This document shows positions 15,208 to 23,097 of a stretch of 31,066 nucleotides of DNA, piece by piece (the stretch's first letter is position 1; every line of letters begins with the position of its first letter). A model generated the notes under the pieces. It was not told the origin of the DNA, searched no databases, and worked only from the letters and a program-made list of their open reading frames with translations. Source of the DNA: Iamia sp035575815 (GTDB lineage Bacteria > Actinomycetota > Acidimicrobiia > Acidimicrobiales > Iamiaceae); the NCBI RefSeq assembly GCF_035575815.1, contig NZ_DATLXO010000182.1, positions 1-31,066 of the forward strand, in the 5' to 3' direction. The position numbers and the translations under genes were made by a program.

Positions 15208-15548
15208 CTACTCGTCCCCGCCGGCCGTCAACGGGCCGAGTTCCTCGGCGACGAGTGGCACGTCTCGGGTGGCGATGCCCCACACGAGGGCGGGCTCGAT
15301 CCGGTGGTAGTGGTGGACGAGCCGTATCCGGAGGCGAACGATGTCGCGCCAGGCGACGGAGGGGAAGTCGGCCCGACCCACCTCGCTGATGTGGTTGGCC
15401 GCTTCGCCGAGGATCTCAAGGGCTCGCTCCAGACCAGTTGGATCGCAGGATCTTCGGCGAAGGCTCGCTCGCCTCGCCCGGTGAGGAGGGCGACGACCGC
15501 GCACATCTCCCGCATGTCGTCGAGGCGACGCCCGTCGGACCGGCTCAC
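15208..15548 (-). pseudogene. hepT: HepT-type RNase toxin with apparent frameshift
   Basis: GTG 15548 opens the sequence SRSDGRRLDDMREMCAVVAL... to AIQLV. The frame then changes near 15432, and the next frame gives LERALEILGEAANHISEVGR and then RLRIRLVHHYHRIEPALVW. The latter contains the HepT RNase motif R-x4-H-x-Y (RIRLVHHY). One extra base restores a normal 113-residue protein. The ribosome site GAGGTGG precedes the GTG, ten bases after the MntA stop. HepT toxins cleave tRNA or mRNA and are silenced by MntA-catalysed AMPylation. Whether the shift is real or a sequence error decides if the toxin is active. Confidence 0.75.
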
Positions 15549-15558
15549 GCCACCTCGG

Positions 15559-15864
15559 TCACAGCCAGACCGCGTCACTGCGGATGTCGCCGTCGCGGGG
15601 CTTGAGTCCGCCCAGGGCGACCACGTCGACCGCACAGCCAAGGAGAGAGGCCAGATCGTCCTCGATGTGCATCAGGTCGAAGAGCGAGCGGCCCTTCTCA
15701 AACTCGACGAGGAAGTCGATGTCGCTCTCCGGGGCCTCCTCATTGCGGGCGACCGAGCCGAAGAGCGCGACAGACCGTCCGCCGTGGCGCGCCGCGATGG
15801 CTTTGATCTCGCCTCGGTGCGTCTCGACCAGCGCCCGGAGAGGAAGTAGCGCAACATCGGCCAT
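15559..15864 (-). CDS. mntA: MntA-type nucleotidyltransferase antitoxin
   Basis: A 101-residue minimal nucleotidyltransferase with LFGSVARNEEAPESDIDFLV, i.e. GS-x10-D-x-D (Gly36-Ser37, Asp48, Asp50). This is the signature of MNT-domain antitoxins that transfer AMP from ATP to the HepT tyrosine. It is complete and is immediately followed by the hepT frame. ATG 15864 is preceded by a TAGCAT -10 box six bases upstream and no ribosome site, so the message is probably leaderless. An intact antitoxin with an apparently broken toxin is a stable, common decay state, unless the hepT shift is an artefact. Confidence 0.85.
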   Translation of the reverse strand: MADVALLPLRALVETHRGEIKAIAARHGGRSVALFGSVARNEEAPESDIDFLVEFEKGRSLFDLMHIEDDLASLLGCAVDVVALGGLKPRDGDIRSDAVWL

Positions 15865-15870
15865 GGCGCG

Positions 15871-15876
15871 ATGCTA
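15871..15876 (-). promoter_or_regulatory. -10 box of the mntA-hepT operon
   Basis: Minus-strand TAGCAT lies six bases before ATG 15864, placing transcription start at the start codon. No clear -35 is visible. Confidence 0.4.
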
Positions 15877-15887
15877 CGTCCGATCAG

Positions 15888-15906
15888 CCCCTACTTCTCG
15901 TAGGGG
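15888..15906 (-). terminator. Short hairpin at the 3' end of the TetR gene
   Basis: CCCCTAC (15888-15894) and GTAGGGG (15900-15906) form a perfect seven-base stem with a five-base loop that includes the TetR stop codon. It could end the regulator transcript or insulate the mntA promoter just downstream. There is no T-run. Confidence 0.4.
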
Positions 15907-16532
15907 GCGATGAGGACCCGGCAGGTCCGCTCGAGCTCGCTGATCACCATGTCGAAGGTGGAGCGGCCGTTGGCCCAGGTCACCAGGCTCGAGTACCAGA
16001 CGTGGCCGATCACGGCCAGGATGTCGGCCCGCACCTCGGGTTCGAGATCGACCAGGATGCCGTCGCCCAGCGAGGCGATCGAGGACTGCACCTCCCCGCC
16101 GCTGTGGCGCACCCCGGCGTCCGACGATGACAGCGCCCGCACCAAGGCCATGCTCAGCTTGGGCTGGCGCCCCATGGCGCCGCAGGCCCGCCGCAGCACG
16201 TCGATCATCTGCTCGGTGGCGGTGTCGCCGCGGGGAGGGGAGTGGGCCACCCGGTCGCGCAGCCGCCCGGTCCACTCGGTCATGGCCGCCGCGAGCAGGT
16301 GGTCCTTGGAGGAGAAGTTGCGGTAGATGGTGGCCAGGGCCACGTTCGCGGTGGCGGCCACGTCGCGCATCTGCACGGCGTCGTAGCCGCCCTCGGCCCC
16401 GAGCTCGAAGGCGGCGTCGATGAGGCGGCGCCGGCGGTCCTGCTGCTCGGCGGTGAGCTCGGCCTCGGGGACCAGCTCGAGGGGCGGAGCCTCATCGACG
16501 GTCGACCCGTCGGGGACGACGGCGTCAGCCAC
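15891..16532 (-). CDS. kstR: KstR-like TetR-family repressor of steroid catabolism
   Basis: A TetR-family regulator of about 213 residues. The DNA-binding domain reads ...RRRLIDAAFELGAEGGYDAV, QMRDVAATANVALATIYRNF and SSKDHLL. As far as I recall, this is very close to mycobacterial KstR, which has GGYEAVQMRAVADRADVAVG followed by TLYRYFPSKVHLL. KstR represses cholesterol genes and is released by a 3-oxo-cholestenoyl-CoA type ligand. The helical C-terminal half (FDMVISELERTCRVLIAPYE at the end) is the ligand domain. The start is uncertain: GTG 16532 gives a short N-tail, and GTG 16604 would add 24 residues. It follows an acyl-CoA dehydrogenase on the same strand. Four KstR-type operators in the window support the assignment. 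Confidence 0.75.
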   Translation of the reverse strand: MADAVVPDGSTVDEAPPLELVPEAELTAEQQDRRRRLIDAAFELGAEGGYDAVQMRDVAATANVALATIYRNFSSKDHLLAAAMTEWTGRLRDRVAHSPPRGDTATEQMIDVLRRACGAMGRQPKLSMALVRALSSSDAGVRHSGGEVQSSIASLGDGILVDLEPEVRADILAVIGHVWYSSLVTWANGRSTFDMVISELERTCRVLIAPYEK

Positions 16533-16616
16533 GGGCCCGGGCCTTCGGCGCGTGAGCTCGTGAGGCGAGGGCGCGACGGTCCGCAGCGAGGCGGACGGGC
16601 ACACCGGCCCGGGTCC

Positions 16617-17858
16617 TCACCGGGTGATCCCGTGGGACAGCTCGCGGAACGGGACCGTCTTGTCGACCCGGGGGTCCGGCGGCAGGCCGAGGACCCGCTC
16701 GCCCATGACGTTGCGCTGGATCTCGTCGCTGCCGCCGGCGATGCGGATGGACGGCGCGCTGAGGAAGTGCTGCTGCCACCGTCCGGCCTCCGGGGCGGCG
16801 GCGCCGGCCAGCATGCCCGAGGCCCCCTGGATGGCGAGGGCCAGCTCGGCGTTGCCCTTCATGTTCCAGGCCGCCGCGAGCTTGAGGACCGATACTTCGG
16901 GTCCGGGGGCGCGGCCGTGGCTGGTGGCGGTGCTGACCCGCATGCCGAGGTAGCCCATGATCTGCTTCCGGGACCAGGCCGCGGCCAGCCCCTGGCGCAC
17001 CCGCGGGTCGTCGGTCACCCCCTGATCCCGGGCCAGGGTAAGGAGGTCGTCGAGGTTGGGGCCGCTGCTGTGGCCGCCCATGAAGGCCCGCTCGGCGGCG
17101 AGGGTGGTCATGGTGACGCTCCACCCGGCGTTGGCCTCGCCGAGGATGGCGTCGTTCGCCACCCAGGCGTCGGTGAAGAAGACCTCGCTGAAGTGCGAGG
17201 CGCCGGTGATCTGGCGCAGCGGTCGGATCTCGATGCCGGGCTGGCGCATGTCGATGAGGAAGTAGGTGATGCCCCGGTGCTTGGGGGCGTCGATGTCGGT
17301 GCGGGCGAGCAGGATGCCGAAGTCGCTGTAGTGGGCGCCGGAGGTCCACACCTTCTGGCCGTTCACCACCCACCCACCTCCCCGACCGCCCGCGGGGTCG
17401 CCGTTGTGCACCGCGCGGGTCGACAGGCCGGCAAGGTCCGAACCGGCGCCGGGCTCGCTGAAGAGCTGGCACCAGAGCTCCTCCCCCTTCAGCATGGGGG
17501 CGAGGTAGCGGGCCTTCTGGGCGTCGGTGCCGTGGGTGATGATCGTCGGCCCCGCCATGCGGACCCCGACGGCGAAGGCACCGGTGGGCAACCCGAACCC
17601 CATGGCCTCCTCACCGAAGATGGCGGCCTCGGCCGGGGTGCCGCCCCGTCCGCCGTAGCTGGTCGGCCAGGTGACGCCGGCCCACCCGTGCTCGGCGAGG
17701 AGGGCCTGCCACGGGCGGGCCCGCTCGACGAAGGCGGCCTCGTCCTCGCCCGTGACGCGGGCCACGGCGCGCGCCTCGTTCGACCCGGCGTAGGTCTGAA
17801 GCCAGCTGCGGGCCTCCTTGCGGAAGGCCGCTTCCTCCGGGCTCTCGTCGAAGTCCAT
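16617..17858 (-). CDS. Acyl-CoA dehydrogenase (FadE family)
   Basis: A 413-residue flavoprotein with the usual landmarks: WPTSYGGRGGTPAE, QLFSEPGAGSDLAGLSTRAV (FAD/substrate loop), VVNGQKVWTSGAHYSDFGIL, and IRIAGGSDEIQRNVMGERVLGL near the C-terminus. Family members catalyse alpha-beta desaturation of acyl-CoA using FAD; steroid-degrading actinobacteria carry several, often as heteromers. The Glu in LAAERAFMGG is the likely catalytic base. ATG 17858 has an AGGAGG ribosome site. It lies 144 bases after the FadE27-like gene and 84 bases before the regulator start, probably in the same transcript. Substrate is unknown, probably a sterol side-chain or ring-derived CoA ester. Confidence 0.85.
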   Translation of the reverse strand: MDFDESPEEAAFRKEARSWLQTYAGSNEARAVARVTGEDEAAFVERARPWQALLAEHGWAGVTWPTSYGGRGGTPAEAAIFGEEAMGFGLPTGAFAVGVRMAGPTIITHGTDAQKARYLAPMLKGEELWCQLFSEPGAGSDLAGLSTRAVHNGDPAGGRGGGWVVNGQKVWTSGAHYSDFGILLARTDIDAPKHRGITYFLIDMRQPGIEIRPLRQITGASHFSEVFFTDAWVANDAILGEANAGWSVTMTTLAAERAFMGGHSSGPNLDDLLTLARDQGVTDDPRVRQGLAAAWSRKQIMGYLGMRVSTATSHGRAPGPEVSVLKLAAAWNMKGNAELALAIQGASGMLAGAAAPEAGRWQQHFLSAPSIRIAGGSDEIQRNVMGERVLGLPPDPRVDKTVPFRELSHGITR

Positions 17859-18002
17859 CGTCCTCCTGTCGGCTCCACCCGCCGGTCGACGTGCGCACTG
17901 CGAGGTGCGGTCTCGTCCCGTCAGGTCTAGCGGGTTGCGGCGTGGCGACGTGGTGTCGCGTGGTTCGGTACGGGATGAGCGGTGGGCGTCGGTGCGGGCC
18001 CG

Positions 18003-19127
18003 TCACTCTCGGGTGGCGGCGAGCGAGGCCCCGATGCGAAGCAGCTGGTCGGTGGCCCCGCCGAGGGTGAACTCGAGTTCCTTGGCGGCGATGAAGTAGC
18101 GGTGGATCGGGTGGTCGACGTCGACCCCGGTGCCGCCGTGGAGGTGCACCGCGGTGTGGCCGACCCGGTGGGCGGCCTCGGCGGCCCAGTACTTGGCCAC
18201 CTCGACTTCGGTCGAGGCGGGCAGGCCGTCCGCGAGCCGCCACGCCGCCTGCCACAGCACGAGGCGGGTGGCCTCGACGTCGATGTAGGCGTCGGCGGCG
18301 CGCTGGCCGACGGCCTGGAAGGTGGCGATGGGCCGGTCGAACTGGACCCGCTCCTTGGTGTAGGCCGCAGTCATCTCCAGTGCCTTCCCGACGATGCCGG
18401 CCACCTGCGCGCAGAGCCCGACCGTCGCCCGCTCGACGATCCACTGGAGGACCTCGGCGCCCCGCTCGGGGGTGGCCAGCAGCGCGTCGGCCCCCACGGA
18501 GACGCCGTCGAGGGTGATCTGGGCCTCGATGTCGCGGTTGGTGACCCGCTGGGCCTCGATGGTGAGACCGTCGGCGCCCGGTTCGACCACGAAGGTGCCC
18601 ACGCCGCCGTCGGTGAACGAGGCCGGCACCAGGATCGCGTCGGCCAGGGTCCCGGCGGGGACGCAGGTCTTCACGCCGGCGAGGCGCCACCCCTCGCCGT
18701 CACGCGCGGCGACGGTGCTCGGGTGCTCGGGCCACCGGTTGAGCGGCTCGGCCAGCGCTGCGGTGAGGATGGCCCGCCCCTCGGCCGCGGCCGGCACCCA
18801 CCGGGCGCGCTGCTCGTCGGACCCGAAGGCGGCGACGGGCATGGCGCCCATCACGATCGACGCCAGCACGGGCACGGGGGCCACCGTGCGGCCGACCTGC
18901 TCGAGCACCAGGCACTGCTCGATGATGCCGAGCCCCGAACCGCCCAGGTCGGTGGGGAGGGCCACGCCGAGGAGGTTGGCCTGGGCCAGGGCGTCCCACA
19001 GGGGCCGATCGAAGCGCTCGCCGTCGGCCTCCACGTCGCGCAACAGCCCGACGGTGACCTTGTCCTCGAGGATCCGCGCCGCCAGGCCCGCGATCTCGAC
19101 CTGCTCGTCGCTACGTCCGAAGTCCAT
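18003..19127 (-). CDS. fadE27: FadE27/ChsE5-like acyl-CoA dehydrogenase subunit
   Basis: A 374-residue acyl-CoA dehydrogenase-fold protein that closely resembles mycobacterial FadE27 (ChsE5). It has KERVQFDRPIATFQAVGQRA, ADAYIDVEATRLVLWQAAWR, HTAVHLHGGTGVDVDHPIHR and FTLGGATDQLLRIG. In the known ChsE4-ChsE5 heterotetramer this subunit supplies part of the FAD site, while the partner supplies the catalytic base. No SEPGAGSD-type loop is present, which fits a non-catalytic partner subunit. ATG 19127 has an AAGGAG ribosome site and lies 12 bases after the FadE26-like stop, indicating co-translation. The pair dehydrogenates sterol side-chain CoA esters. Confidence 0.85.
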   Translation of the reverse strand: MDFGRSDEQVEIAGLAARILEDKVTVGLLRDVEADGERFDRPLWDALAQANLLGVALPTDLGGSGLGIIEQCLVLEQVGRTVAPVPVLASIVMGAMPVAAFGSDEQRARWVPAAAEGRAILTAALAEPLNRWPEHPSTVAARDGEGWRLAGVKTCVPAGTLADAILVPASFTDGGVGTFVVEPGADGLTIEAQRVTNRDIEAQITLDGVSVGADALLATPERGAEVLQWIVERATVGLCAQVAGIVGKALEMTAAYTKERVQFDRPIATFQAVGQRAADAYIDVEATRLVLWQAAWRLADGLPASTEVEVAKYWAAEAAHRVGHTAVHLHGGTGVDVDHPIHRYFIAAKELEFTLGGATDQLLRIGASLAATRE

Positions 19128-19139
19128 GGGGGTATCTCC

Positions 19140-20321
19140 TTACCGGGGGGCCCGGGGCATGCCGAGGCCGACCATGGCGATGATGTCGCGCTGCACCTCG
19201 TTGGTCCCGCCGCCGAAGGTGAGGATCAGCGACGAGCGGTACATGCGCTCGAGCCGGCTGCGCAGGAGCGACCCTGGCGACCTGGCCGCGATGGTGGACT
19301 CCTGGCCCACGACCTCCATGAGAATCCGGTAGGCCTCGGTGGCGAACTCGGTGCCGAAGACCTTGGTGGCCGACGCGTCTTGCGGGCCGACGCCGTTGCG
19401 CACCCCCCAGGCGATCTTCCAGTTGATGAGCTTGAGGAACTCGACCTTGGCGTGGACCCGGGCGAGGTGGACCTGCACCCACTCCTGGTCGATCACCCGC
19501 TGCCCGTCGGGCAGGTGGTTGTCGTGGGCCCAGCGGCGCACATCGGCGAGCATGTTCTGCACCGGGGCGGCCGAGCACAGGGCGACCCGCTCGTGGTTGA
19601 GCTGGTTGGTGATGAGCTTCCAGCCGTTGTTCTCGCCGCCGACGAGGTTCTCGGCCGGCACCCGGACATCGGAGTAGAAGGTCGCGCTGGTGGTGGTGCC
19701 GCTGACGGTGGGGACCGGGGTCCAGGAGAAGCCGGGGGAGTCGGTCTTCAGGAGGAACATGGAGAGGCCCTTGTGCTTCTTGGCCTCGGGGTCGGTGCGG
19801 GCCGCCAGCCAGACGTAGTCGGCGTACTGGATCAGGCTGGTCCACATCTTCTGGCCGTTGATCACGTACTCGTCGCCGTCGCGCACGGCCCTGGTGCTGA
19901 GCGACGCCAGGTCGGTGCCGGCGCCGGGCTCGGAGTACCCGATCGAGAAGTGCATCTCGCCCTTCAGGATCTTGGGCAGGAACTCGGTGCGCTGGGCGTC
20001 GGTGCCGTACTCCATGAGCGTGGGGCCGACCGTGTTGATGGTGAGGAAGGGCACCGGCGCCCCGACCAGGCTGGCCTCGTCCATGAAGATCAGCTGGTCG
20101 ATCATGGAGCGGTTCTGGCCGCCGTACTCGGTGGGCCAGCCGATGCCGAGCCAGCCGTCGGTGCCCATCTGGCGCACGAGGCGCTTGTAGAGCTCGCCCC
20201 CGCCGTACTCGCCCTCGCCCGAGGACATGGCTTCCTGCACGTCGGGGGTCATCAGCTCGGAGAAGTAGCCGCGCAGCTCCTTGCGGAGGGCGTCTTGGTC
20301 GTCGGTGAAGGCGATGTGCAT
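19140..20321 (-). CDS. fadE26: FadE26/ChsE4-like acyl-CoA dehydrogenase, catalytic subunit
   Basis: A 393-residue protein very close to mycobacterial FadE26 (ChsE4) along its length as I remember it. It shows LRGYFSELMTP, GWLGIGWPTEYGGQNRSMID, HFSIGYSEPGAGTDLASL, VINGQKMWTSLIQYADYVWL, TNQLNHERVAL with catalytic Glu at about 244, and ILTFGGGTNEVQRDII. With FadE27 it forms a heterotetrameric dehydrogenase for cholesterol side-chain CoA thioesters. ATG 20321 has an AGGGAG ribosome site. It is the first gene of the leftward fadE-kstR series. A perfect KstR-type operator lies 41 bases upstream, overlapping a TACGAT -10 box, so KstR repression is strongly suggested. Confidence 0.9.
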   Translation of the reverse strand: MHIAFTDDQDALRKELRGYFSELMTPDVQEAMSSGEGEYGGGELYKRLVRQMGTDGWLGIGWPTEYGGQNRSMIDQLIFMDEASLVGAPVPFLTINTVGPTLMEYGTDAQRTEFLPKILKGEMHFSIGYSEPGAGTDLASLSTRAVRDGDEYVINGQKMWTSLIQYADYVWLAARTDPEAKKHKGLSMFLLKTDSPGFSWTPVPTVSGTTTSATFYSDVRVPAENLVGGENNGWKLITNQLNHERVALCSAAPVQNMLADVRRWAHDNHLPDGQRVIDQEWVQVHLARVHAKVEFLKLINWKIAWGVRNGVGPQDASATKVFGTEFATEAYRILMEVVGQESTIAARSPGSLLRSRLERMYRSSLILTFGGGTNEVQRDIIAMVGLGMPRAPR

Positions 20322-20357
20322 CAGGCGAGCTCCCTGCGAACGGGTCGGCGCCCCGGC

Positions 20358-20375
20358 ATCGTAGAACAGGTTCTA
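20358..20375 (-). promoter_or_regulatory. Perfect KstR-type operator overlapping the fadE26 -10 box
   Basis: TAGAACAGGTTCTA (20362-20375) matches every fixed position of TnnAACnnGTTnnA and is fully palindromic outside the centre. The minus-strand -10 box TACGAT (20358-20363) shares two bases with it, so a bound repressor would cover the promoter of the fadE26 operon. Confidence 0.75.
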
Positions 20376-20407
20376 CCCGCTCCGCTCGCTGGACGTGGGC
20401 GTTGGCC

Positions 20408-20421
20408 GAGAACGCGTTCTA
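20408..20421 (-). promoter_or_regulatory. Second KstR-like operator upstream of fadE26
   Basis: GAGAACGCGTTCTA keeps AAC and GTT and differs from TAGAACnnGTTCTA only in the first base. Its centre is 46 bases from that of the perfect operator. Two sites on the same promoter suggest cooperative repression, or regulation of something to the right. Confidence 0.6.
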
Positions 20422-20511
20422 CCGCATGTGGATCAGCCACTTCGGGGCGAACTGAGAATCGTCCTCGTCGACCAGCAGCTTCAAGAGCGAGGACGTGTCG
20501 AAGCCGTTCAC
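20419..20511 (-). pseudogene. VapC (PIN-domain) N-terminal remnant
   Basis: A 30-codon ORF opens with GTG 20511 and includes FDTSSLLKLLVDEDDSQ, which matches the first strand and helix of VapC toxins (the 'DTSxLxKLLVDE' pattern with the first catalytic Asp). It stops at TAG inside the second KstR-like operator. All other PIN catalytic acids are missing. It is the tail-less relic of a second VapC next to an intact VapBC on the other strand. Confidence 0.6.
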
Positions 20512-20568
20512 TGCCGCTGATCGGCAAACGAGTTGGCCCCAGGAGTCGAGAGGCTCGCATCGAGCGTG

Positions 20569-20574
20569 TAGGAT
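20569..20574 (+). promoter_or_regulatory. -10 box of the vapBC operon
   Basis: TAGGAT ends six bases before the ATG at 20581, with no ribosome site between. Leaderless transcription of vapB is likely. No convincing -35 is present. Confidence 0.5.
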
Positions 20575-20580
20575 TGGTGT

Positions 20581-20793
20581 ATGGGTCGCGTGCGCACGAA
20601 CATCGAGATCGAGGACTCCTACCTGCGAGCGATCATGGAGCGCCACGGCGTGCGCACGAAGACCGAGGCCGTCGACCTCGCTCTCCGCCACCTCGCCGGT
20701 CAGCCCATGACCCATGAGGAGGCCCTCACGATGCGGGGCGCGCACGCGATCGGGGAGGTGCCCGCGGACGTCGGGCCGTCGGATCGCCCGTGA
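20581..20793 (+). CDS. vapB: VapB-type antitoxin
   Basis: A 70-residue protein. The N-terminal IEIEDSYLRAIMERHGVRTK followed by TEAVDLALRHLAG is the ribbon-helix-helix-like DNA-binding and dimerisation module of VapB antitoxins ('TxIxIDDxLLxxA...TKxEAVxxALR'). The C-terminal tail (MTHEEALTMRGAHAIG) would wrap the toxin. The stop overlaps the GTG start of vapC by four bases, ensuring coupled translation. It autoregulates its promoter in known systems. Confidence 0.85.
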   Translation: MGRVRTNIEIEDSYLRAIMERHGVRTKTEAVDLALRHLAGQPMTHEEALTMRGAHAIGEVPADVGPSDRP

Positions 20794-21200
20794 TACTGGC
20801 CGACACCTCCGCATGGGTGGAGTACGACCGGGCCACGGGCAGCCCCGTCGACCAGCGGCTCACCGAGCTCATCGGCACCGGCGGGGCGTTGGCGGTGACC
20901 GAGCCCGTCATCATGGAGGTGGTTGCCGGGGCCCGCAGCGACGAGCGGGAGGCGGACCTGCGCCGGCTGCTCCTGCGGTTCGAGCGGCTCGGCTTCGACG
21001 CCGTCGCCGACTTCGATGCCGCGGCGCGCATCTATCGCCGCTGCCGGCGGGTCGGTGTCACGCCCCGGGGCCTGGTCGACTGCATGATCGCCTCGGTGGC
21101 CAGCCGCCACGGTGCCCGACTCCTCGCGCGCGACTCCGACATGCTCCGGATCGCAGAGGTCCAGGGGGTCTCCATCGACGACGCATCGCTGAGCGGCTGA
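20790..21200 (+). CDS. vapC: VapC-type PIN-domain ribonuclease toxin
   Basis: A 136-residue complete PIN domain. The four acidic metal-binding residues are present: Asp5 (ILADTSAWVEY), Glu43 (VIMEVVAGA), Asp97 (GLVDCMIASV) and Asp115/Asp117 (LARDSDM). These match active VapC toxins that cut tRNA or rRNA using Mg2+/Mn2+. It starts with GTG inside the vapB stop. In contrast to the other toxins in the window this copy looks functional. It lies between the steroid fadE operon and an SDR gene, a typical accessory insertion spot. Confidence 0.9.
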   Translation: MILADTSAWVEYDRATGSPVDQRLTELIGTGGALAVTEPVIMEVVAGARSDEREADLRRLLLRFERLGFDAVADFDAAARIYRRCRRVGVTPRGLVDCMIASVASRHGARLLARDSDMLRIAEVQGVSIDDASLSG

Positions 21201-21304
21201 GGCGACGGGCGCCGGAGCTTCGTTCATCGGGACCGCGACGAGCCGGCACGATGATCGGGGGGCCGGAGCGGCTTGGCCGTTCGCACCCTTGACCGTGCAG
21301 TCAA

Positions 21305-21310
21305 TAGATT
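21305..21310 (+). promoter_or_regulatory. -10 box of the SDR gene
   Basis: TAGATT ends seven bases before ATG 21318, indicating a leaderless transcript. TTGACC at 21289 is only ten bases upstream, too close to be its -35. No KstR-type operator is seen here. Confidence 0.4.
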
Positions 21311-21317
21311 GCGGCGC

Positions 21318-22097
<780 letters not shown>

Positions 22098-22143
22098 GCC
22101 ATTGAGGGCGCCGCGGTGTGGCGCTTGACACATCGGGCGCAGG

Positions 22144-23094
22144 TTGAGAAGGCGGCGGGTTCTGTTCACCCCGCTGTCGAACGGGAACTTCGCCACGATG
22201 GACTTCCGGACCAGAGGAACCGGCATGAGCGAGTTCAACCTCGCCGGTGAGCGAGTGCGGAGCGTCAACACCGTCGGCGGGCCGTCGGACTTCCACGACG
22301 TGTTGCGGCTGCCGAACGGCAACTACGTGGTGGCCACCGCCCAGGAGGACCCGTGCCGCCTCACGAGCTGGGGCGTCAGTGGCCCCCGGACCTGCATCAA
22401 CCACGTCTTCCAGGAGTTGACGCCCGAGGGGGTGGTGGTCTGGGAGTGGGACACCAGTGCGCACATCCCCGTCAGCGAGACCCCTGAGGTCTGGCGCGAG
22501 CAGCAGTTCGCCGACGCGTCCTTCCCGGAGGTCGCCGACCCGTGGCACTACAACTCGGTGGAGGACACCGGCGACGGGTTCATCATCAGCTTCCGCCACC
22601 TCGATGCCGTCTACAAGATCGACAAGCGCACCGGTGCCATCGTCTGGAAGCTGGGCGGCACGCGACGGCCCGAGAGCCTGCGGTTGGTGGGTGACCGGTT
22701 GAACGGGTTCAGCGGCCAACACGATGCGCGCCTGCTGGGCGATGGAAGCGTCTCGCTCTATGACAACGGGACCCTCGGGCTCGGTCCCAGCCGTGCGCCC
22801 CGCAGCATCAGCTACGCCATCGACACCGGCGCCAACACAGCGACGCTCGTCGATGACGTCCGTGACGCCATCGCGCCCACGTCAGGGTGCTGCGGATCGA
22901 CGCGGGTGCTGCCCGGCGGCAACCGTGTGACCGGCTGGGGCATGTCGCGCCACATGACCGAGAACCGCGCCGACGGCAGCCGCATCTTCGAGCTGTCCAT
23001 CCACAGCTTCATCTACCGGGCTCTTCCGCTGCTGCCCGGTGAGTACTCGGCGTTGCAGTTCCGCGACGGGATGGACCGCCAGTACGCCGACTGA
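22144..23094 (+). CDS. Arylsulfotransferase-like (ASST_2) protein, probably N-terminally truncated
   Basis: Up to 316 residues (TTG 22144; ATG 22198 is another choice). Repeated beta-propeller blade motifs are visible: SDFHDVLRLPNGNYVVATAQ, LTPEGVVVWEWD, WHYNSVEDTGDGFIISFRHL, YKIDKRTGAIVWKLGG and GQHDARLLGDGSVSLYDNGT. They match the arylsulfotransferase_2 / PQQ-like propeller family, including 'H-D-x-R/V' sites. Family members are usually 450-550 residues with an export signal; here the signal and the first blades are missing, with a stop codon in frame just upstream. It may therefore be a decayed gene. It ends facing the epimerase gene, with a strong hairpin between them. Confidence 0.65.
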   Translation: MRRRRVLFTPLSNGNFATMDFRTRGTGMSEFNLAGERVRSVNTVGGPSDFHDVLRLPNGNYVVATAQEDPCRLTSWGVSGPRTCINHVFQELTPEGVVVWEWDTSAHIPVSETPEVWREQQFADASFPEVADPWHYNSVEDTGDGFIISFRHLDAVYKIDKRTGAIVWKLGGTRRPESLRLVGDRLNGFSGQHDARLLGDGSVSLYDNGTLGLGPSRAPRSISYAIDTGANTATLVDDVRDAIAPTSGCCGSTRVLPGGNRVTGWGMSRHMTENRADGSRIFELSIHSFIYRALPLLPGEYSALQFRDGMDRQYAD

Positions 23095-23097
23095 CCG

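Noticed and set aside
17859..18002. 144-base gap between two fadE genes searched for a KstR operator
   Set aside because: No TAGAAC/GTTCTA-like palindrome is present; read-through from the fadE26 promoter is more likely.
17982..20717. 911-codon plus-strand open frame opposite the fadE genes
   Set aside because: It is composed of repetitive Gly/Val/His/Asp-rich sequence. The minus strand carries FadE26 and FadE27 with all family motifs.
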